Positions 43,110 through 52,742 of a stretch of 64,000 bases of DNA are shown here, piece by piece. Below the pieces are notes generated by a model. It ran no database searches and had not been told where the DNA came from. It saw only the letters and a program-made list of their open reading frames with translations. The stretch's first letter is position 1. Each line of letters opens with the position of its first letter. Made by a program: the position numbers and the translations under genes. The stretch spans positions 558,001 to 622,000 of the forward strand of contig NZ_BRXS01000003.1 in NCBI RefSeq assembly GCF_030159095.1, given 5' to 3'. The stretch is from Roseisolibacter agri. Lineage in GTDB: Bacteria > Gemmatimonadota > Gemmatimonadetes > Gemmatimonadales > Gemmatimonadaceae.

Positions 43110-46100
43110 ATGTCGCCAACGCGTCCGCTGTCCGTCCTCGCGCTCTCCGCGCTCGTCGTGCTGCCGTCCGACCCGCCGCCACGTCGCGCGGCGCCGAAGG
43201 CGGCCGCGCCGGCGGCCGTCACGCTCGACTCCACGCTCCTCGCCGGCTACAAGTGGCGGAACGTCGGCCCCGACCGCGGCGGACGCTCGATCGCCGCCAC
43301 CGGCGTGAAGGGGCGGCGCGACGAGGCCTACTTCGGCGCCACCGGCGGCGGGCTGTGGAAGACGACCGACGGCGGCGAGACCTGGGCGCCCGTCACCGAC
43401 GGCCAGATCACCAGCGCGTCCGTCGGCGCGGTGGCGGTGAGCGAGTCGAACCCCGACGTCGTCTACATCGGCACCGGCGAGACGTGCATCCGCGGCAACA
43501 TCATGCCCGGCGACGGCGTCTATCGCAGCACCGACGCGGGGAAGACGTGGACGCACGTCGGCTTCCGCCAGTCGCACGGCATCTCGAAGATCCGCATCCA
43601 CCCCACCAACCCGAACGTCGTCTTCGTCGCGTCGTTCGGGAAGTACAGCGCGCCCAGCGAGGAGCGCGGGGTGTTCAGGAGCACCGACGGCGGGAAGACG
43701 TGGAAGCGCGTCCTCTACCGCGACGCCAACACCGGCGCGATCGACCTCGTCATCGACCGCAATGACCCGAACGTGCTCTACGCGTCGCTGTGGGAGGCGT
43801 ACCGCAAGGAGTACCAGATGTCGAGCGGCGGCCCGGGCTCGGGGCTCTTCAAGAGCACCGACGGCGGCGAGACGTGGACCGAGATCACGCGCGCGAAGGG
43901 GATGCCCGCGGGCGTCGTCGGGCGCATCGGCGTGGCGGTGAGCGGCGCCGACTCCAAGCGCGTGTGGGCGCTGGTCGAGAACGAGAACGGAGGCCTCTTC
44001 CGCAGCGACGACGCGGGCGCCAGCTGGACGCTCGTGAACGCGCAGCGCGACATCCGGCAGCGCGCGTTCTACTACACGCACGTGCACGCCGACCCGAAGG
44101 ACCGCGAGCGGGTCTACCTGCAGAACGTGTCGATGTTCACGTCGAGGGACGGCGGCAAGACGATCACGCAGGTGCGCGGCGAGACGCACGGCGACTACCA
44201 CGACCTGTGGATCGACCCGGACGACCCGAAGCACCTCGTGGTCGCGAACGACGGCGGCGGCGCCGTGTCGACGACCACCGGCGCGAAGTGGACCGCGCAG
44301 GACTTCCCGACGGAGCAGTTCTACCACGCGATCACGACCACCCACACGCCGTACCACGTCTGCGGCAGCCAGCAGGACAACAGCACGCTCTGCACGCCGT
44401 TCGACTGGAACGCCGCCGCCTTCCGGCAGCGGATGGCGCAGCCCGCACGCCGCGCCGGCACCAACGCCGCCAACGACACCACGCCGCCGCCGGGCGACAT
44501 CACCGCGGGCGGGATGGCGGTGTCGTACGTCGCGGGCGGCGGGGAGCCGGGCTACATCGCGCCCGATCCGCGCGACCCCGACGTCTTCTACTCCGGCACC
44601 AACAACGGCGCCTACGTCGACAAGTTCAACCGCCGCCTGAACACGTCGCGCGAGGTGAACCCGTATCCGTGGTTCTACTCGGGCGAGCCGGCGAAGGAGA
44701 TCCGCGAGCGCTGGCAGTGGACGTTCCCGATCCTGTTCAGCAAGGCCGATCCGAAGCTGCTGTTCGTCTCCTCGCAGCGGCTGTGGGCGACGCGCGACGG
44801 CGGGAAGACCTGGCTGCGCCTCTCGGGCGACCTGACGCGCCACGCGCCCGAGACGCTCGAGCGGTCGGGCGGCCCGATCACCGGCGACATGAACGGCCCC
44901 GAGGTCTACGCGACGATCTTCTCGGTCGGCCCGGGCAAGCGCAATGCGAACGTCATCTGGACCGGCAGCGACGATGGCCTCGTGCACGTGACGCGCGATT
45001 TTGGCAGGTCCTGGACGAATGTGACGCCACGAGAGATGCCCGAGTTCGGGCGCGTGTCGCAGATCGACGCGTCGGCGTTCGACGACGGGCGCGCCTACGT
45101 GTCGGTGCGCCGCCCGCTGCTCGACGACTTCGCCCCGTACATCTTCCGCACGACGGACTTCGGGAAGACGTGGACGAAGATCGTGACCGGCATCCGTGGG
45201 GACGCGTACGTGCACGCGGTGCGCGAGGACCCCACGCGGCGCGGACTGCTCTACGCGGCGACGCAGCACGGCGTCTACGTCAGCTACGACGACGGCGCGC
45301 AGTGGCAGGACCTCACGCTCAACATGCCCGACGTCCCGGTCGCGGACCTCATCGTCGAGGGGAACGAGCTGGTGATCGGCACGCACGGCCGCGGCTTCTG
45401 GGTGCTCGACGACCTCGCGCCCCTGCGCCAGGCGTCGCCCGCGATCCTGGCGAAGGACGCGCACCTGTTCGCGCCGCCGGCGGTGGTGCGCTCGGGCCCG
45501 GGCGTCGTGTTCAGCTGGTACGCGAAGACGGCCCCGAAGACGTCGCGGCTCGACGTCCTCGACTCGGCCGGCAACGTGCTGCGGACGTTCGAGCCGGACA
45601 CCGCGAGGGCCGACAGCGGTGCGGCGAACCGTCCCACGGGCCGGCGCCGCGGCGGCGTCACGTACCTGCCCGCGGGCGCGGGGCTGCAGCGCCTCGCGTT
45701 CGACGGGCGCGCGCAGGGGATCGAGAGCTTCCCGGGGATGATCCTCTGGGGCGCGGGCACGGCGGGGCCGGCGCTGCCGCCGGGCCGCTACACGGTGCGC
45801 CTGACGCTGGACGGGAAGACGCTCACCACGCCGCTGGCGGTGAAGCGGAATCCGTGGCTCACCGACGTCACCGACGCCGACCTCCACGCGCAGTACCAGT
45901 TCGGGCGCCGCGTCCGAGACAAGGCGACGGAGGCGAACATGGCGGTGATCCAGATCCGCCGCGTGAAGGCGCAGCTGGACGACCGGTACAAGCGCGCGGC
46001 GAGCGACAGCGCGCTGAAGACGGCGGGCGAGCGGCTGCGCACGAACGCGAGCGCGATCGAGGAGAGGGTCTACCAGGTGCGCAACCAGAGCGGGCAGGAT

Positions 46101-46361
46101 CCGCTCAACTTCCCCATCAAGGTCAACAACCGCCTCGCGAACCTGCTGTCGATGGCGGAGCGCGGCGACGGGCGCCCGACGAACAACATGCCCGAGATCT
46201 TCGGGATCCTGACCGCGGAGCTGAAGACCTACACCGATCAGCTGGCGCAGCTGTGGCGCACGGACCTCGTGGCGGTGAACCGCGAGCTGGCGCGCGCGAA
46301 GCTGCCGCCGCTCGATCCGGGGTGCGCGGTGGCGACGGGGTGCGCGGCGGCCCTGCAGTAG
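43110..46361 (+). CDS. Exported sortilin/VPS10-like beta-propeller protein
   Basis: A 1083-residue protein with signal peptide MSPTRPLSVLALSALVVLPS. Two seven- to ten-bladed propellers are built from BNR/Asp-box repeats: KTTDGGETW, RSTDAGKTW, RSTDGGKTW, KSTDGGETW, TRDGGKTW and RTTDFGKTW. These proteins are often annotated as glycosyl hydrolase or VPS10-like and are abundant in Gemmatimonadota and Acidobacteriota; the true activity is unknown. The C-terminal 180 residues (RVRDKATEANMAVIQIRRVK onward) form a separate helical domain. It probably sits on the cell surface or in the periplasm. A family C repeat begins 8 nt after the stop. Confidence 0.9.
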   Translation: MSPTRPLSVLALSALVVLPSDPPPRRAAPKAAAPAAVTLDSTLLAGYKWRNVGPDRGGRSIAATGVKGRRDEAYFGATGGGLWKTTDGGETWAPVTDGQITSASVGAVAVSESNPDVVYIGTGETCIRGNIMPGDGVYRSTDAGKTWTHVGFRQSHGISKIRIHPTNPNVVFVASFGKYSAPSEERGVFRSTDGGKTWKRVLYRDANTGAIDLVIDRNDPNVLYASLWEAYRKEYQMSSGGPGSGLFKSTDGGETWTEITRAKGMPAGVVGRIGVAVSGADSKRVWALVENENGGLFRSDDAGASWTLVNAQRDIRQRAFYYTHVHADPKDRERVYLQNVSMFTSRDGGKTITQVRGETHGDYHDLWIDPDDPKHLVVANDGGGAVSTTTGAKWTAQDFPTEQFYHAITTTHTPYHVCGSQQDNSTLCTPFDWNAAAFRQRMAQPARRAGTNAANDTTPPPGDITAGGMAVSYVAGGGEPGYIAPDPRDPDVFYSGTNNGAYVDKFNRRLNTSREVNPYPWFYSGEPAKEIRERWQWTFPILFSKADPKLLFVSSQRLWATRDGGKTWLRLSGDLTRHAPETLERSGGPITGDMNGPEVYATIFSVGPGKRNANVIWTGSDDGLVHVTRDFGRSWTNVTPREMPEFGRVSQIDASAFDDGRAYVSVRRPLLDDFAPYIFRTTDFGKTWTKIVTGIRGDAYVHAVREDPTRRGLLYAATQHGVYVSYDDGAQWQDLTLNMPDVPVADLIVEGNELVIGTHGRGFWVLDDLAPLRQASPAILAKDAHLFAPPAVVRSGPGVVFSWYAKTAPKTSRLDVLDSAGNVLRTFEPDTARADSGAANRPTGRRRGGVTYLPAGAGLQRLAFDGRAQGIESFPGMILWGAGTAGPALPPGRYTVRLTLDGKTLTTPLAVKRNPWLTDVTDADLHAQYQFGRRVRDKATEANMAVIQIRRVKAQLDDRYKRAASDSALKTAGERLRTNASAIEERVYQVRNQSGQDPLNFPIKVNNRLANLLSMAERGDGRPTNNMPEIFGILTAELKTYTDQLAQLWRTDLVAVNRELARAKLPPLDPGCAVATGCAAALQ

Positions 46362-46369
46362 GCACCATC

Positions 46370-46542
46370 GCGCCGGACCCGAACGGCGAACGGCATTGCA
46401 AGGATGAAAGTCTGAGAAGATCGGATGACGACGGATGGCTCCGGTGGAGTGCGAGATCCCTCGCCCCCACGCGGAGCCATCCGTCGTTATCGGACCTTGT
46501 CAGATCTCATCCTTGCTGCAGTTGCCGTTCGGGGCCGGCGCG
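46370..46542. repeat. Intergenic hairpin repeat, family C
   Basis: Outer arms CGCCGGACCCGAACGGCGAA and GCCGTTCGGGGCCGGCG. ATTGCAAGGATGAAA faces TCATCCTTGC, and the inner stem is ACGGATGGCTCC against GGAGCCATCCGT. It lies between the sortilin-like gene and a small membrane protein gene that converge, ending 38 nt before the latter's stop. Confidence 0.82.
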
Positions 46543-46580
46543 AGGATCCAGGATCAGGATCCGCAGCCCGCAGCCCGCGG

Positions 46581-46763
46581 TCAGTAGCCTACCGGACGCC
46601 GCGCGATCATCCGCCACGTCACCACCGGCGTCGCGAGCAGCAGCCCGACGTGGATGAGGCAGTGCACCATCTCGCCGCGCACGACGGCGTACCAGACGCC
46701 CAGCAGGTTCACGGTGGCGAAGACCACGGCCAGCGCGACCCAGAGCCACTCCCGTCGAGTCAT
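46581..46763 (-). CDS. Small two-segment membrane protein (60 aa)
   Basis: 60 residues from ATG 46763, preceded by GGAGG 5 nt upstream. Two hydrophobic segments, about residues 7-26 (WVALAVVFATVNLLGVWYAV) and 33-48, are separated by a short charged turn. Length and layout are like the small membrane protein at 2423-2605, but the sequences are not clearly homologous. A single Cys and two His lie at MVHCLIHV. Function unknown. Confidence 0.6.
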   Translation of the reverse strand: MTRREWLWVALAVVFATVNLLGVWYAVVRGEMVHCLIHVGLLLATPVVTWRMIARRPVGY

Positions 46764-46840
46764 GGGGACCTCCGTTCGAGGATGCGTTCACCCTGCTCGT
46801 CGCCCTACGGTGCGCGCGCGGCCGCCGTTCCACGCCGGCC

Positions 46841-47452
46841 TCAGCCTCCGGGGAGCGCCCCGTGCCGCGTGTCGCGGTCGTACGCGGCCTGCCGCCGGCG
46901 CGCGTCGGTCAGCAGGCTCTGGCCCGCCGCGTTCGCGCGCTCGCCGAGGGCGGCGCACGTCCCGGCGGTGAGCGGGCGGAGCGCGTCGACGATCGCACCC
47001 GCCGACTCCACCGCCAGGCGCACGTGCCCGTGCTCGTGCGCGACGAGCCGCGCGTGGAATCCCTCCCACCAGCCCGTGACCGCGGAGTCGGGCGTCGTGG
47101 CCGGCTCCCAGCGCGGCAGCGACACGCGCGTCTCGACCCGCGCCTGCACCGTGCGCAGCGCGCAGCCGGCGGTCCGCGGCTCGTACTCGTAGGTCCAGCG
47201 CACGTCCCAGTGCGTCGCGCCGGGATACCGCACCCCGTCGGCGATCGGGCCGAGGCGATGCATCTCCTCGCGCAGCGCGCCGATCGTGGCGGCGGTGACG
47301 CGGTACTCGTTGACGCGCGTCGACAGCTGCACGCCCGGCGGCACGCGCTCGATGGGCGGCATCACCACTCGCGTGCTCTCGCTCCGGCCGCCGCTCGCGC
47401 AGCCGGCGAGCAGCGCGACGACCGCCAGCCGCGCGTAGAGGACGCGCCTCAT
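46841..47452 (-). CDS. Lipoprotein with DUF922-type zinc protease motif
   Basis: A 203-residue lipoprotein, MRRVLYARLAVVALLAGC with the lipobox Cys at 18. The body matches DUF922 predicted secreted zinc proteases: a strand-rich lead (VNEYRVTAATIGALREEMHR, HWDVRWTYEYEPRTAGCAL) and the metal motif H139-E140-H141-G142-H143 in ARLVAHEHGHVRLAVES. It should cleave proteins or peptides in the periplasm. Its ATG overlaps the TGA of the RibD-like reductase gene (ATGA), so the two are coupled, although a functional link is not evident. Confidence 0.8.
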   Translation of the reverse strand: MRRVLYARLAVVALLAGCASGGRSESTRVVMPPIERVPPGVQLSTRVNEYRVTAATIGALREEMHRLGPIADGVRYPGATHWDVRWTYEYEPRTAGCALRTVQARVETRVSLPRWEPATTPDSAVTGWWEGFHARLVAHEHGHVRLAVESAGAIVDALRPLTAGTCAALGERANAAGQSLLTDARRRQAAYDRDTRHGALPGG

Positions 47453-48093
47453 CCCCGCGCGAACTTCAGGTGCGTCACCTGCGGCGTGGCGACCGTGCGC
47501 ACGAGCGTCAGCCCGTGCAGGTCCGTCCCCACGCCGTCGAACAGCCGCTCGCCGCCGCCCAGGAGGATCGGGACGAGGTTGAGCACCATCTCGTCGACGA
47601 GGCCCGCCGCGAGGTACTGCTGCGCCGCCTGCGCGCCGCCGGCGAGCGACACGTCCTTCCCGCCCGCGGCGTCGCGCGCCCGCGCCAGCGCGTCCTCGAT
47701 GCCGCCGGTGACGAAGTGGAAGGTCGTGCCGCCCTCCGTCACGAGCGGCGCGCGGGCGTGGTGCGTGAGCACAAACACCGGGTGGTGGAAGGGCGGCGTC
47801 GCGCCCCACCAGCCGTTCCAGGGCGTCTCCTCGTTCCACGGCCCCGGCCCGCCGCCGAACATCTTCCGCCCCATGATCGTCGCGCCGACGTTCGCCATCG
47901 ACTCCTCGAGCACCGCGCTGCTGGCGTTCACCTCGCCGCCCGCCTTCCCGTGCGGCTCGCGCCAGGCCCTGAGGGGGAAGACCCACGCGTGCAGCGCCTC
48001 CCCGCCGACGCCCAGCGGCTGCTCGAGGCTCTGGTGCGGCCCGGCGACGTAGCCGTCGAGCGAGACCGAGATGGGGAAGCGCAGCCTGGACAT
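47449..48093 (-). CDS. RibD C-terminal/dihydrofolate-reductase-like protein
   Basis: A 214-residue protein of the stand-alone RibD_C/DHFR-like family. It starts RLRFPISVSLDGYVAGPHQS and contains GATIMGRKMFGGGPGPW, FHHPVFVLTHHARAPL, VSLAGGAQAAQQYLAAGLVD and LVPILLGGGERLFDGV, which make up an NADPH-binding Rossmann-like fold. Cellular substrates for these proteins are mostly unknown; they are very common in soil bacteria. It is cytoplasmic and translationally coupled to the DUF922 lipoprotein. Confidence 0.88.
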   Translation of the reverse strand: MSRLRFPISVSLDGYVAGPHQSLEQPLGVGGEALHAWVFPLRAWREPHGKAGGEVNASSAVLEESMANVGATIMGRKMFGGGPGPWNEETPWNGWWGATPPFHHPVFVLTHHARAPLVTEGGTTFHFVTGGIEDALARARDAAGGKDVSLAGGAQAAQQYLAAGLVDEMVLNLVPILLGGGERLFDGVGTDLHGLTLVRTVATPQVTHLKFARG

Positions 48094-48226
48094 GGGTAAG
48101 TGGATGCGGGGGTGGGCCGGGCGTCCGGGCGCCGGTCCGGCACGAGATGCCACCGCGCCGCGCGCCCCGCAAGCGGCCGTCGCGCCGCCATTGTCGTCCC
48201 GCGCGCCGGGCCGTATCCATGACGCC

Positions 48227-50557
48227 ATGCACCAGTCGCCGCAGCGTCGCCCGACCTCCGTCGCCGTCCTCGCGCGCCGGCTCGCGCTGGCCGTCGCCCT
48301 GGGCACGGGCTGCGTCGCCGGCGAGAGCCAGCCCGCGGCGGCGCCGGCGACGCCGCCCGCGCGCGACGGGACGGCCCGCATGGCCGATACGCTCGCCGCC
48401 ATCGCCGCGCGCGGCATGGCCGACCCGCTCGGCAACCCGTTCCTGAATCGCGAGCGGGCCGCCGCGCTGCGGGCGCGCGCGCTCTGGCAGGGCGGCGCCG
48501 ACGCGCTCAACCTGCGGCACCGGATGGCCGACGAGCTGCTGCGCGCCGGCGAGACGCGCGAGGCGATCACCGAGCTGGAGTCGCTGATGCGCGACGCGGG
48601 CGACACGGGCGACGACGTCACGCCGCGCCGGAAGCCCGTCCGCGACCTGCTCGCGATCGCGTACCTGCGCCTGGGCGAGCAGGAGAACTGCCGCGCCAAC
48701 CCCGCGGCGAACGTCTGCATCCTGCCGCTGGCCGGCGGCGCGCGGCACGTGCAGCAGGAGGGCGCGCGCGGCGCGATCGCGCGCTACGCGCAGCTGCTGC
48801 GGCACTTCCCCGACGACCTGGGCTCGCGCTGGCTGCTGAACGTCGCGTGGATGGCCGTCGGCGGCTACCCGGACAGCGTGCCGCCGCGCTTCCGCATCCC
48901 CGGCCTCGCGCCGCGCGCGAACGATCCGTTCCCGCGCTACCGCAACGTCGCCAACGACGTCGGGCTCGGGCTCACCGGCGTCGCGGGTGGGCTCAGCATC
49001 GCGGACTTCGACGGCGACGGGCTGCTCGACGTGTTCGCGACGTCGTGGGAGCCGGGCGGCGCGGTGCGGCTGCTGATGGCCGACGGGAAGGGCGGCTACG
49101 TGGACCGCAGCGCGCAGTCGGGGCTCAAGGGGATCACGGGCGGCCTGAACACCGTGCACGCGGACTACGACAACGACGGCGACGTCGACGTCCTCGTGCT
49201 GCGCGGCGCCTGGCTCGGCGAGGCGGGGCTGTTTCCCAACTCGCTGCTGCGCAACCGCGGCGACGGGACGTTCGAGGACGTCACCTTCGCGACGGGGCTC
49301 GCGTCCTATCATCCGACGCAGTCGGCCGCGTGGGCGGACTACGATCTCGACGGGCACCTCGACCTCTTCGTCGGCAACGAGCGCAACTCCGCCACCGGTC
49401 CGTCGCACCGCTCGGAGCTGTTCCACAACGATGGGAACGGCACCTTCACCGAGGTCGCGCTCGCGTCGGGCATCGACCTCGACGCGTTCGTGAAGGGCGT
49501 GACGTGGGGCGACGTCGACAACGATGGAAAGCCCGACCTGTACGTCTCCGTGTTCCAGGGCGAGAACCGCCTCTACATGAACTGCGGCCGCGCGGCGGAC
49601 GGACGCTGGCGCTTCGAGGAGCGCGCCGCGGCGGCCGGCGTCACGCGGCCGGTCGCGTCGTTCCCGACGTGGTTCTGGGACTTCGACGACGACGGGTGGG
49701 ACGACCTGCTCGTGCTGAGCTACGACCTCAACGCGCCGCTCCACGAGACCGTCGCGGCGGAATACCTCGGCCTCCCGCTGCAGACCGTGCGCGACGGGCA
49801 GACGATCGCGAACGAGCCGTCGCGCCTCTACCGCAACCGCGGCGACGGCACCTTCGAGGACGCGACGGAGCGCGTGGGGCTCGCGCGCCGCGCGATCTTC
49901 GCGATGGGGAGCAACTTCGGGGACCTCGACGACGACGGCTGGCTCGACGTGCACGTCGGCACCGGCAATCCGGACCTGCGCTCGATCGTGCCGAACCGCA
50001 TGTTCCGCAACGTCGGCGGCCGGCGGCTGGAGGAGGTCACGCTCCCGGGCGGCTTCGGCCACCTGCAGAAGGGGCACGCGACCGCGTTCGCGGACCTCGA
50101 TCGCGACGGCGACGAGGACGTGTACATGGTCGTCGGCGGCGCGTACCAGGGCGACCGCGCGACGAGCGTGCTGTACGAGAACCCAGGCCGCCCCGGGCAC
50201 CACTGGCTCGCGCTCGAGCTGGAAGGGCGCACCGCCAACCGCTCGGCCATCGGCGCGCGCGTCGAGGTCGACGTGACGCAGGCCGGCGGCGCGACGCGCA
50301 CGCTGCACCGCACCGTGGGCACGGGCGGGTCGTTCGGCTCCGGCCCGCTGCAGGTGCACGTGGGCCTCGGGCGCGCGACCGCGGTGCGCGCGGTACGCGT
50401 GCAGTGGCCGGACTCCGCGCGCACGCGCACGTCGTACGCGGGGCTCGCGATGGACCGCGTGTACCGCGTCGTGCAGGGCGCGGCACCGGTGCTGCTGGAG
50501 CGGCCGCGGGTGCCGTTCCGCACGAGCTCACCCACCGACGCGCACGCGCATCACTGA
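48227..50557 (+). CDS. Exported FG-GAP/ASPIC-UnbV (CRTAC1-like) protein
   Basis: A 776-residue exported protein. After a signal segment (LARRLALAVALGTGCVAGES) comes a helical region of about 200 residues with TPR-like ARYAQLLRHFPDDLGSRWLL. An FG-GAP propeller follows, with at least six calcium loops of the DxDxDGxxD type (ADFDGDGLLD, ADYDNDGDVD, ADYDLDGHLD, GDVDNDGKPD, WDFDDDGWDD, GDLDDDGWLD, ADLDRDGDED). A C-terminal ASPIC/UnbV domain is recognisable by NRSAIGARVEVDVT and SGPLQVHVGLGRA. It is probably a calcium-stabilised surface or periplasmic binding protein. A second, smaller relative is at 56360. Confidence 0.9.
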   Translation: MHQSPQRRPTSVAVLARRLALAVALGTGCVAGESQPAAAPATPPARDGTARMADTLAAIAARGMADPLGNPFLNRERAAALRARALWQGGADALNLRHRMADELLRAGETREAITELESLMRDAGDTGDDVTPRRKPVRDLLAIAYLRLGEQENCRANPAANVCILPLAGGARHVQQEGARGAIARYAQLLRHFPDDLGSRWLLNVAWMAVGGYPDSVPPRFRIPGLAPRANDPFPRYRNVANDVGLGLTGVAGGLSIADFDGDGLLDVFATSWEPGGAVRLLMADGKGGYVDRSAQSGLKGITGGLNTVHADYDNDGDVDVLVLRGAWLGEAGLFPNSLLRNRGDGTFEDVTFATGLASYHPTQSAAWADYDLDGHLDLFVGNERNSATGPSHRSELFHNDGNGTFTEVALASGIDLDAFVKGVTWGDVDNDGKPDLYVSVFQGENRLYMNCGRAADGRWRFEERAAAAGVTRPVASFPTWFWDFDDDGWDDLLVLSYDLNAPLHETVAAEYLGLPLQTVRDGQTIANEPSRLYRNRGDGTFEDATERVGLARRAIFAMGSNFGDLDDDGWLDVHVGTGNPDLRSIVPNRMFRNVGGRRLEEVTLPGGFGHLQKGHATAFADLDRDGDEDVYMVVGGAYQGDRATSVLYENPGRPGHHWLALELEGRTANRSAIGARVEVDVTQAGGATRTLHRTVGTGGSFGSGPLQVHVGLGRATAVRAVRVQWPDSARTRTSYAGLAMDRVYRVVQGAAPVLLERPRVPFRTSSPTDAHAHH

Positions 50558-50596
50558 GCGCGCGTCAGCGAGCGCCGCGATGCCTCGTGCGGCTCC

Positions 50597-50769
50597 GGCG
50601 CGCCTGGCCCCTGTGGCTCTTGGAGAGGATACGGATTCTTCGGATGCAGCGGATGCTCCGGATCGTCCCGCGTGGCGGCGACGTCCGATGCGCGACACGG
50701 AGCGATCCGAATGATCCGTCGAGATCCGCAGCATCCGGATCCTCTCCAGCAGGCCAACGGGTCCGGCGC
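50597..50769. repeat. Intergenic hairpin repeat, family B
   Basis: Left arm pairs CTTGGAGAGGATACGGATTC-side sequence with the right arm ending CCGGATCCTCTCCAGCAGG; the right outer arm is GGGTCCGGCGCGGC. GGAT words recur at about 9 nt, and the apex is GTGGCGGCGACGTCCGATGC. It fills the 215 bp between convergent genes and ends 3 nt from the cyanophycinase-like gene's stop. Confidence 0.82.
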
Positions 50770-50772
50770 GGC

Positions 50773-52236
50773 TCAGGGGCTCGTCGCGAACAGCCGGTCG
50801 GCGATGCGCTGCGCGGCGCCGCGCGCGTCGAACGCGTCGTCGCTGGTGAGGACGATGACGGTCGCGCGGCGGTCGGGCCAGCGCACCCACGCGGCGCGGC
50901 GGCCGTCGGGCGTGCCGTACGCCGCGTGGCGCCGCATCCCGTTGACCGTGTCGAGCGCGAAGCCCCGCACGACGGTCGCGGTGTCGCGCGCCCCTGGGCG
51001 CAGGTTGGTGCGTCCCAGCTCGAAGCGATAGAGGTCGTCGACGTTGCCGCTCCAGCTGCGCGACGCGCTGTCGTACGTCACGCGCTGCATGCCGCCGATG
51101 CCGAGCACGCGGCGCACCGACACGCCGGTGACGCGGCCGTCCGCCTCGGGCGTCAGCGCCGCGTCGAGCACCGCGCCCAGCCCGCGCAGCGGCACGCTGG
51201 GCGATCCCGTCTCGGGCGTGAAGCGGCGCTGCACGGGAATGCCGTACGCGGCGTCGACGAGCACCTTGCCGTCCTGCGCGACGAGCACCGTGGCACCGCC
51301 GCGCGCGGGGTCGCGGTACGCGGCGAAGATGTCGTCGACGAAGCGCTGCGTGAGCGGCGAGCCGTCGATGGCGCGCGAGACGACGCGGCGGCGCGCGAGG
51401 TCGTAGCGGTCGCCCGGGCGCAGCGTGAGGAAGGGCTTCCCCGCGTCGTTGGCGTCGCGGCCGTTGTAGACGAACGCCTTGTTGCGGCCGATGATCTCCG
51501 CCTGGTCGCCCTGCACGACCCACGCGGTGCCCTCGTCCTCGGAGATCGCGAGCAGGTCGGGGCGCCGCACGATGAGCGAGTCGTGGAGGTCGGGGAGCCG
51601 CTCGCGCGCGACGACGTGCTGGTCGATGGCGACGCCGCGCAGGTACGCGAAGCCCTTCAGGTACTGCGGGTGGTTCATGATGCGGTTGTCGTTCGACGGC
51701 GCGCCGCGGACCATGTAGTCGCCGAGGATCGTCGCGCCGGCCGACGAGCCGCCCACCACGCCGCCGCGCGCGAGCACCGCCTCGAACGCGCGCTGCGACT
51801 TCGTCCCCATGTAGCTGTTGACGAGGCGGAAGTGCCGTCCGCCGCCGAACCAGACGCCGCGCGCGTCGGCGATCTTGGCGGCGAAGCTGTCGGCGTCGGC
51901 GACCGCCTTGCTGGTGGTGTGGTAGACGACGACGTTGCGCGCGCCGGCGGCGCGGAAGGCGCGCGAGCCGTCGGCGTTGGGGTCGATCGAGTCGCCGCCC
52001 GCGGTCGGCACCACGGCGATCAGCGCGTCGGGCCCGCCCGCCAGCTCGATGAAGCGGCCGAGGACCTCGGGGCCCTGCTGGCCGCCGCCGACGACGACCA
52101 CCGAGCCGCTGGCGGGGCCCACGCGCGGGGCGCTGGACGGTGCGGGCGCGTCGGCGCCGCCAGCCGTCGTGCGGCCGGCGCAGGCGGCGATCGCGGTGGA
52201 GAGGAGCGCGGGCGTGAGCAGGCGGCGGTGCGTCAT
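50773..52236 (-). CDS. Cyanophycinase-like S51 peptidase fused to a degenerate beta-lactamase-like domain
   Basis: A 487-residue lipoprotein (MTHRRLLTPALLSTAIAAC; another ATG lies nine bases upstream). Residues about 45-260 form a peptidase S51/cyanophycinase domain: VVVVGGGQQGPEVLGRFIEL, GVWFGGGRHFRLVNSY and the nucleophile S165 in GVVGGSSAGATILGDYM. From about 300, TVLVAQDGKVLVDAAYGIPV resembles the entry of class C beta-lactamase-type serine hydrolases, but the SxxK motif is missing. It probably cleaves acidic peptides outside the cytoplasm. The fused C-terminal part is likely non-catalytic. Confidence 0.8.
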   Translation of the reverse strand: MTHRRLLTPALLSTAIAACAGRTTAGGADAPAPSSAPRVGPASGSVVVVGGGQQGPEVLGRFIELAGGPDALIAVVPTAGGDSIDPNADGSRAFRAAGARNVVVYHTTSKAVADADSFAAKIADARGVWFGGGRHFRLVNSYMGTKSQRAFEAVLARGGVVGGSSAGATILGDYMVRGAPSNDNRIMNHPQYLKGFAYLRGVAIDQHVVARERLPDLHDSLIVRRPDLLAISEDEGTAWVVQGDQAEIIGRNKAFVYNGRDANDAGKPFLTLRPGDRYDLARRRVVSRAIDGSPLTQRFVDDIFAAYRDPARGGATVLVAQDGKVLVDAAYGIPVQRRFTPETGSPSVPLRGLGAVLDAALTPEADGRVTGVSVRRVLGIGGMQRVTYDSASRSWSGNVDDLYRFELGRTNLRPGARDTATVVRGFALDTVNGMRRHAAYGTPDGRRAAWVRWPDRRATVIVLTSDDAFDARGAAQRIADRLFATSP

Positions 52237-52363
52237 GGCGGACATCGCGTCGGAGGCGGAGCGGAGGGGACTCGCGGACGAGAACGTACGGCGCGGCCAG
52301 AGCGCTGTCGAACGCGCCGCCGGCGGTCTGGCTGGCAGGGTGCGGACGCCCCCATCTTGGCGC

Positions 52364-52741
52364 ATGGACCCCGCCGCCGGCCGCCGCTTCCTGACCGAGC
52401 TGACCGAGACGGAGCGTCGGAAGTACGTCGACCAGGTCCGGCTGATCGCGGCCCTCGGCATCGTCGGGCTGGCGCTGATCACGACCGGCTCCCTGCTCAC
52501 CGGCGTGCTGCTGACGGACTACTGGAAGTGGCTGCTCACGCTCGGCGGCGGCTTCATCGCGTCGCTGTCGTCGGTGCGGCTGAACGACCTCTATGGCACG
52601 AAGGCGCGGCTCGGCGCGCTCGCGCAGCTCCTGAGCGACTTCGAGCGCGCCAGCGCTCCCCTCACCGACGTGCCGCCGGCGGAGCTCGCGAAGCTCTCCG
52701 AGCGCGTCGAGCGCCTCTACGACCGGACGCTGGGACTCTGA
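52364..52741 (+). CDS. Membrane protein of unknown function (125 aa)
   Basis: A 125-residue protein from ATG 52364. A charged lead (RRFLTELTETERRKYVDQ) precedes two membrane segments at about residues 27-47 (LIAALGIVGLALITTGSLLT) and 52-70. A cytoplasmic helical tail ends AKLSERVERLYDRTLGL. Its stop lies 1 nt before the ATG of the TPR protein gene, so they form an operon. No family recognised. Confidence 0.65.
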   Translation: MDPAAGRRFLTELTETERRKYVDQVRLIAALGIVGLALITTGSLLTGVLLTDYWKWLLTLGGGFIASLSSVRLNDLYGTKARLGALAQLLSDFERASAPLTDVPPAELAKLSERVERLYDRTLGL

Positions 52742-52742
52742 C

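Noticed and set aside
42567-45887. Long minus-strand open frame opposite the sortilin-like gene
   Set aside because: Only its last 44 codons (42567-42701) have a start, ribosome site and sensible protein. The remainder is antisense noise plus repeat-derived sequence.
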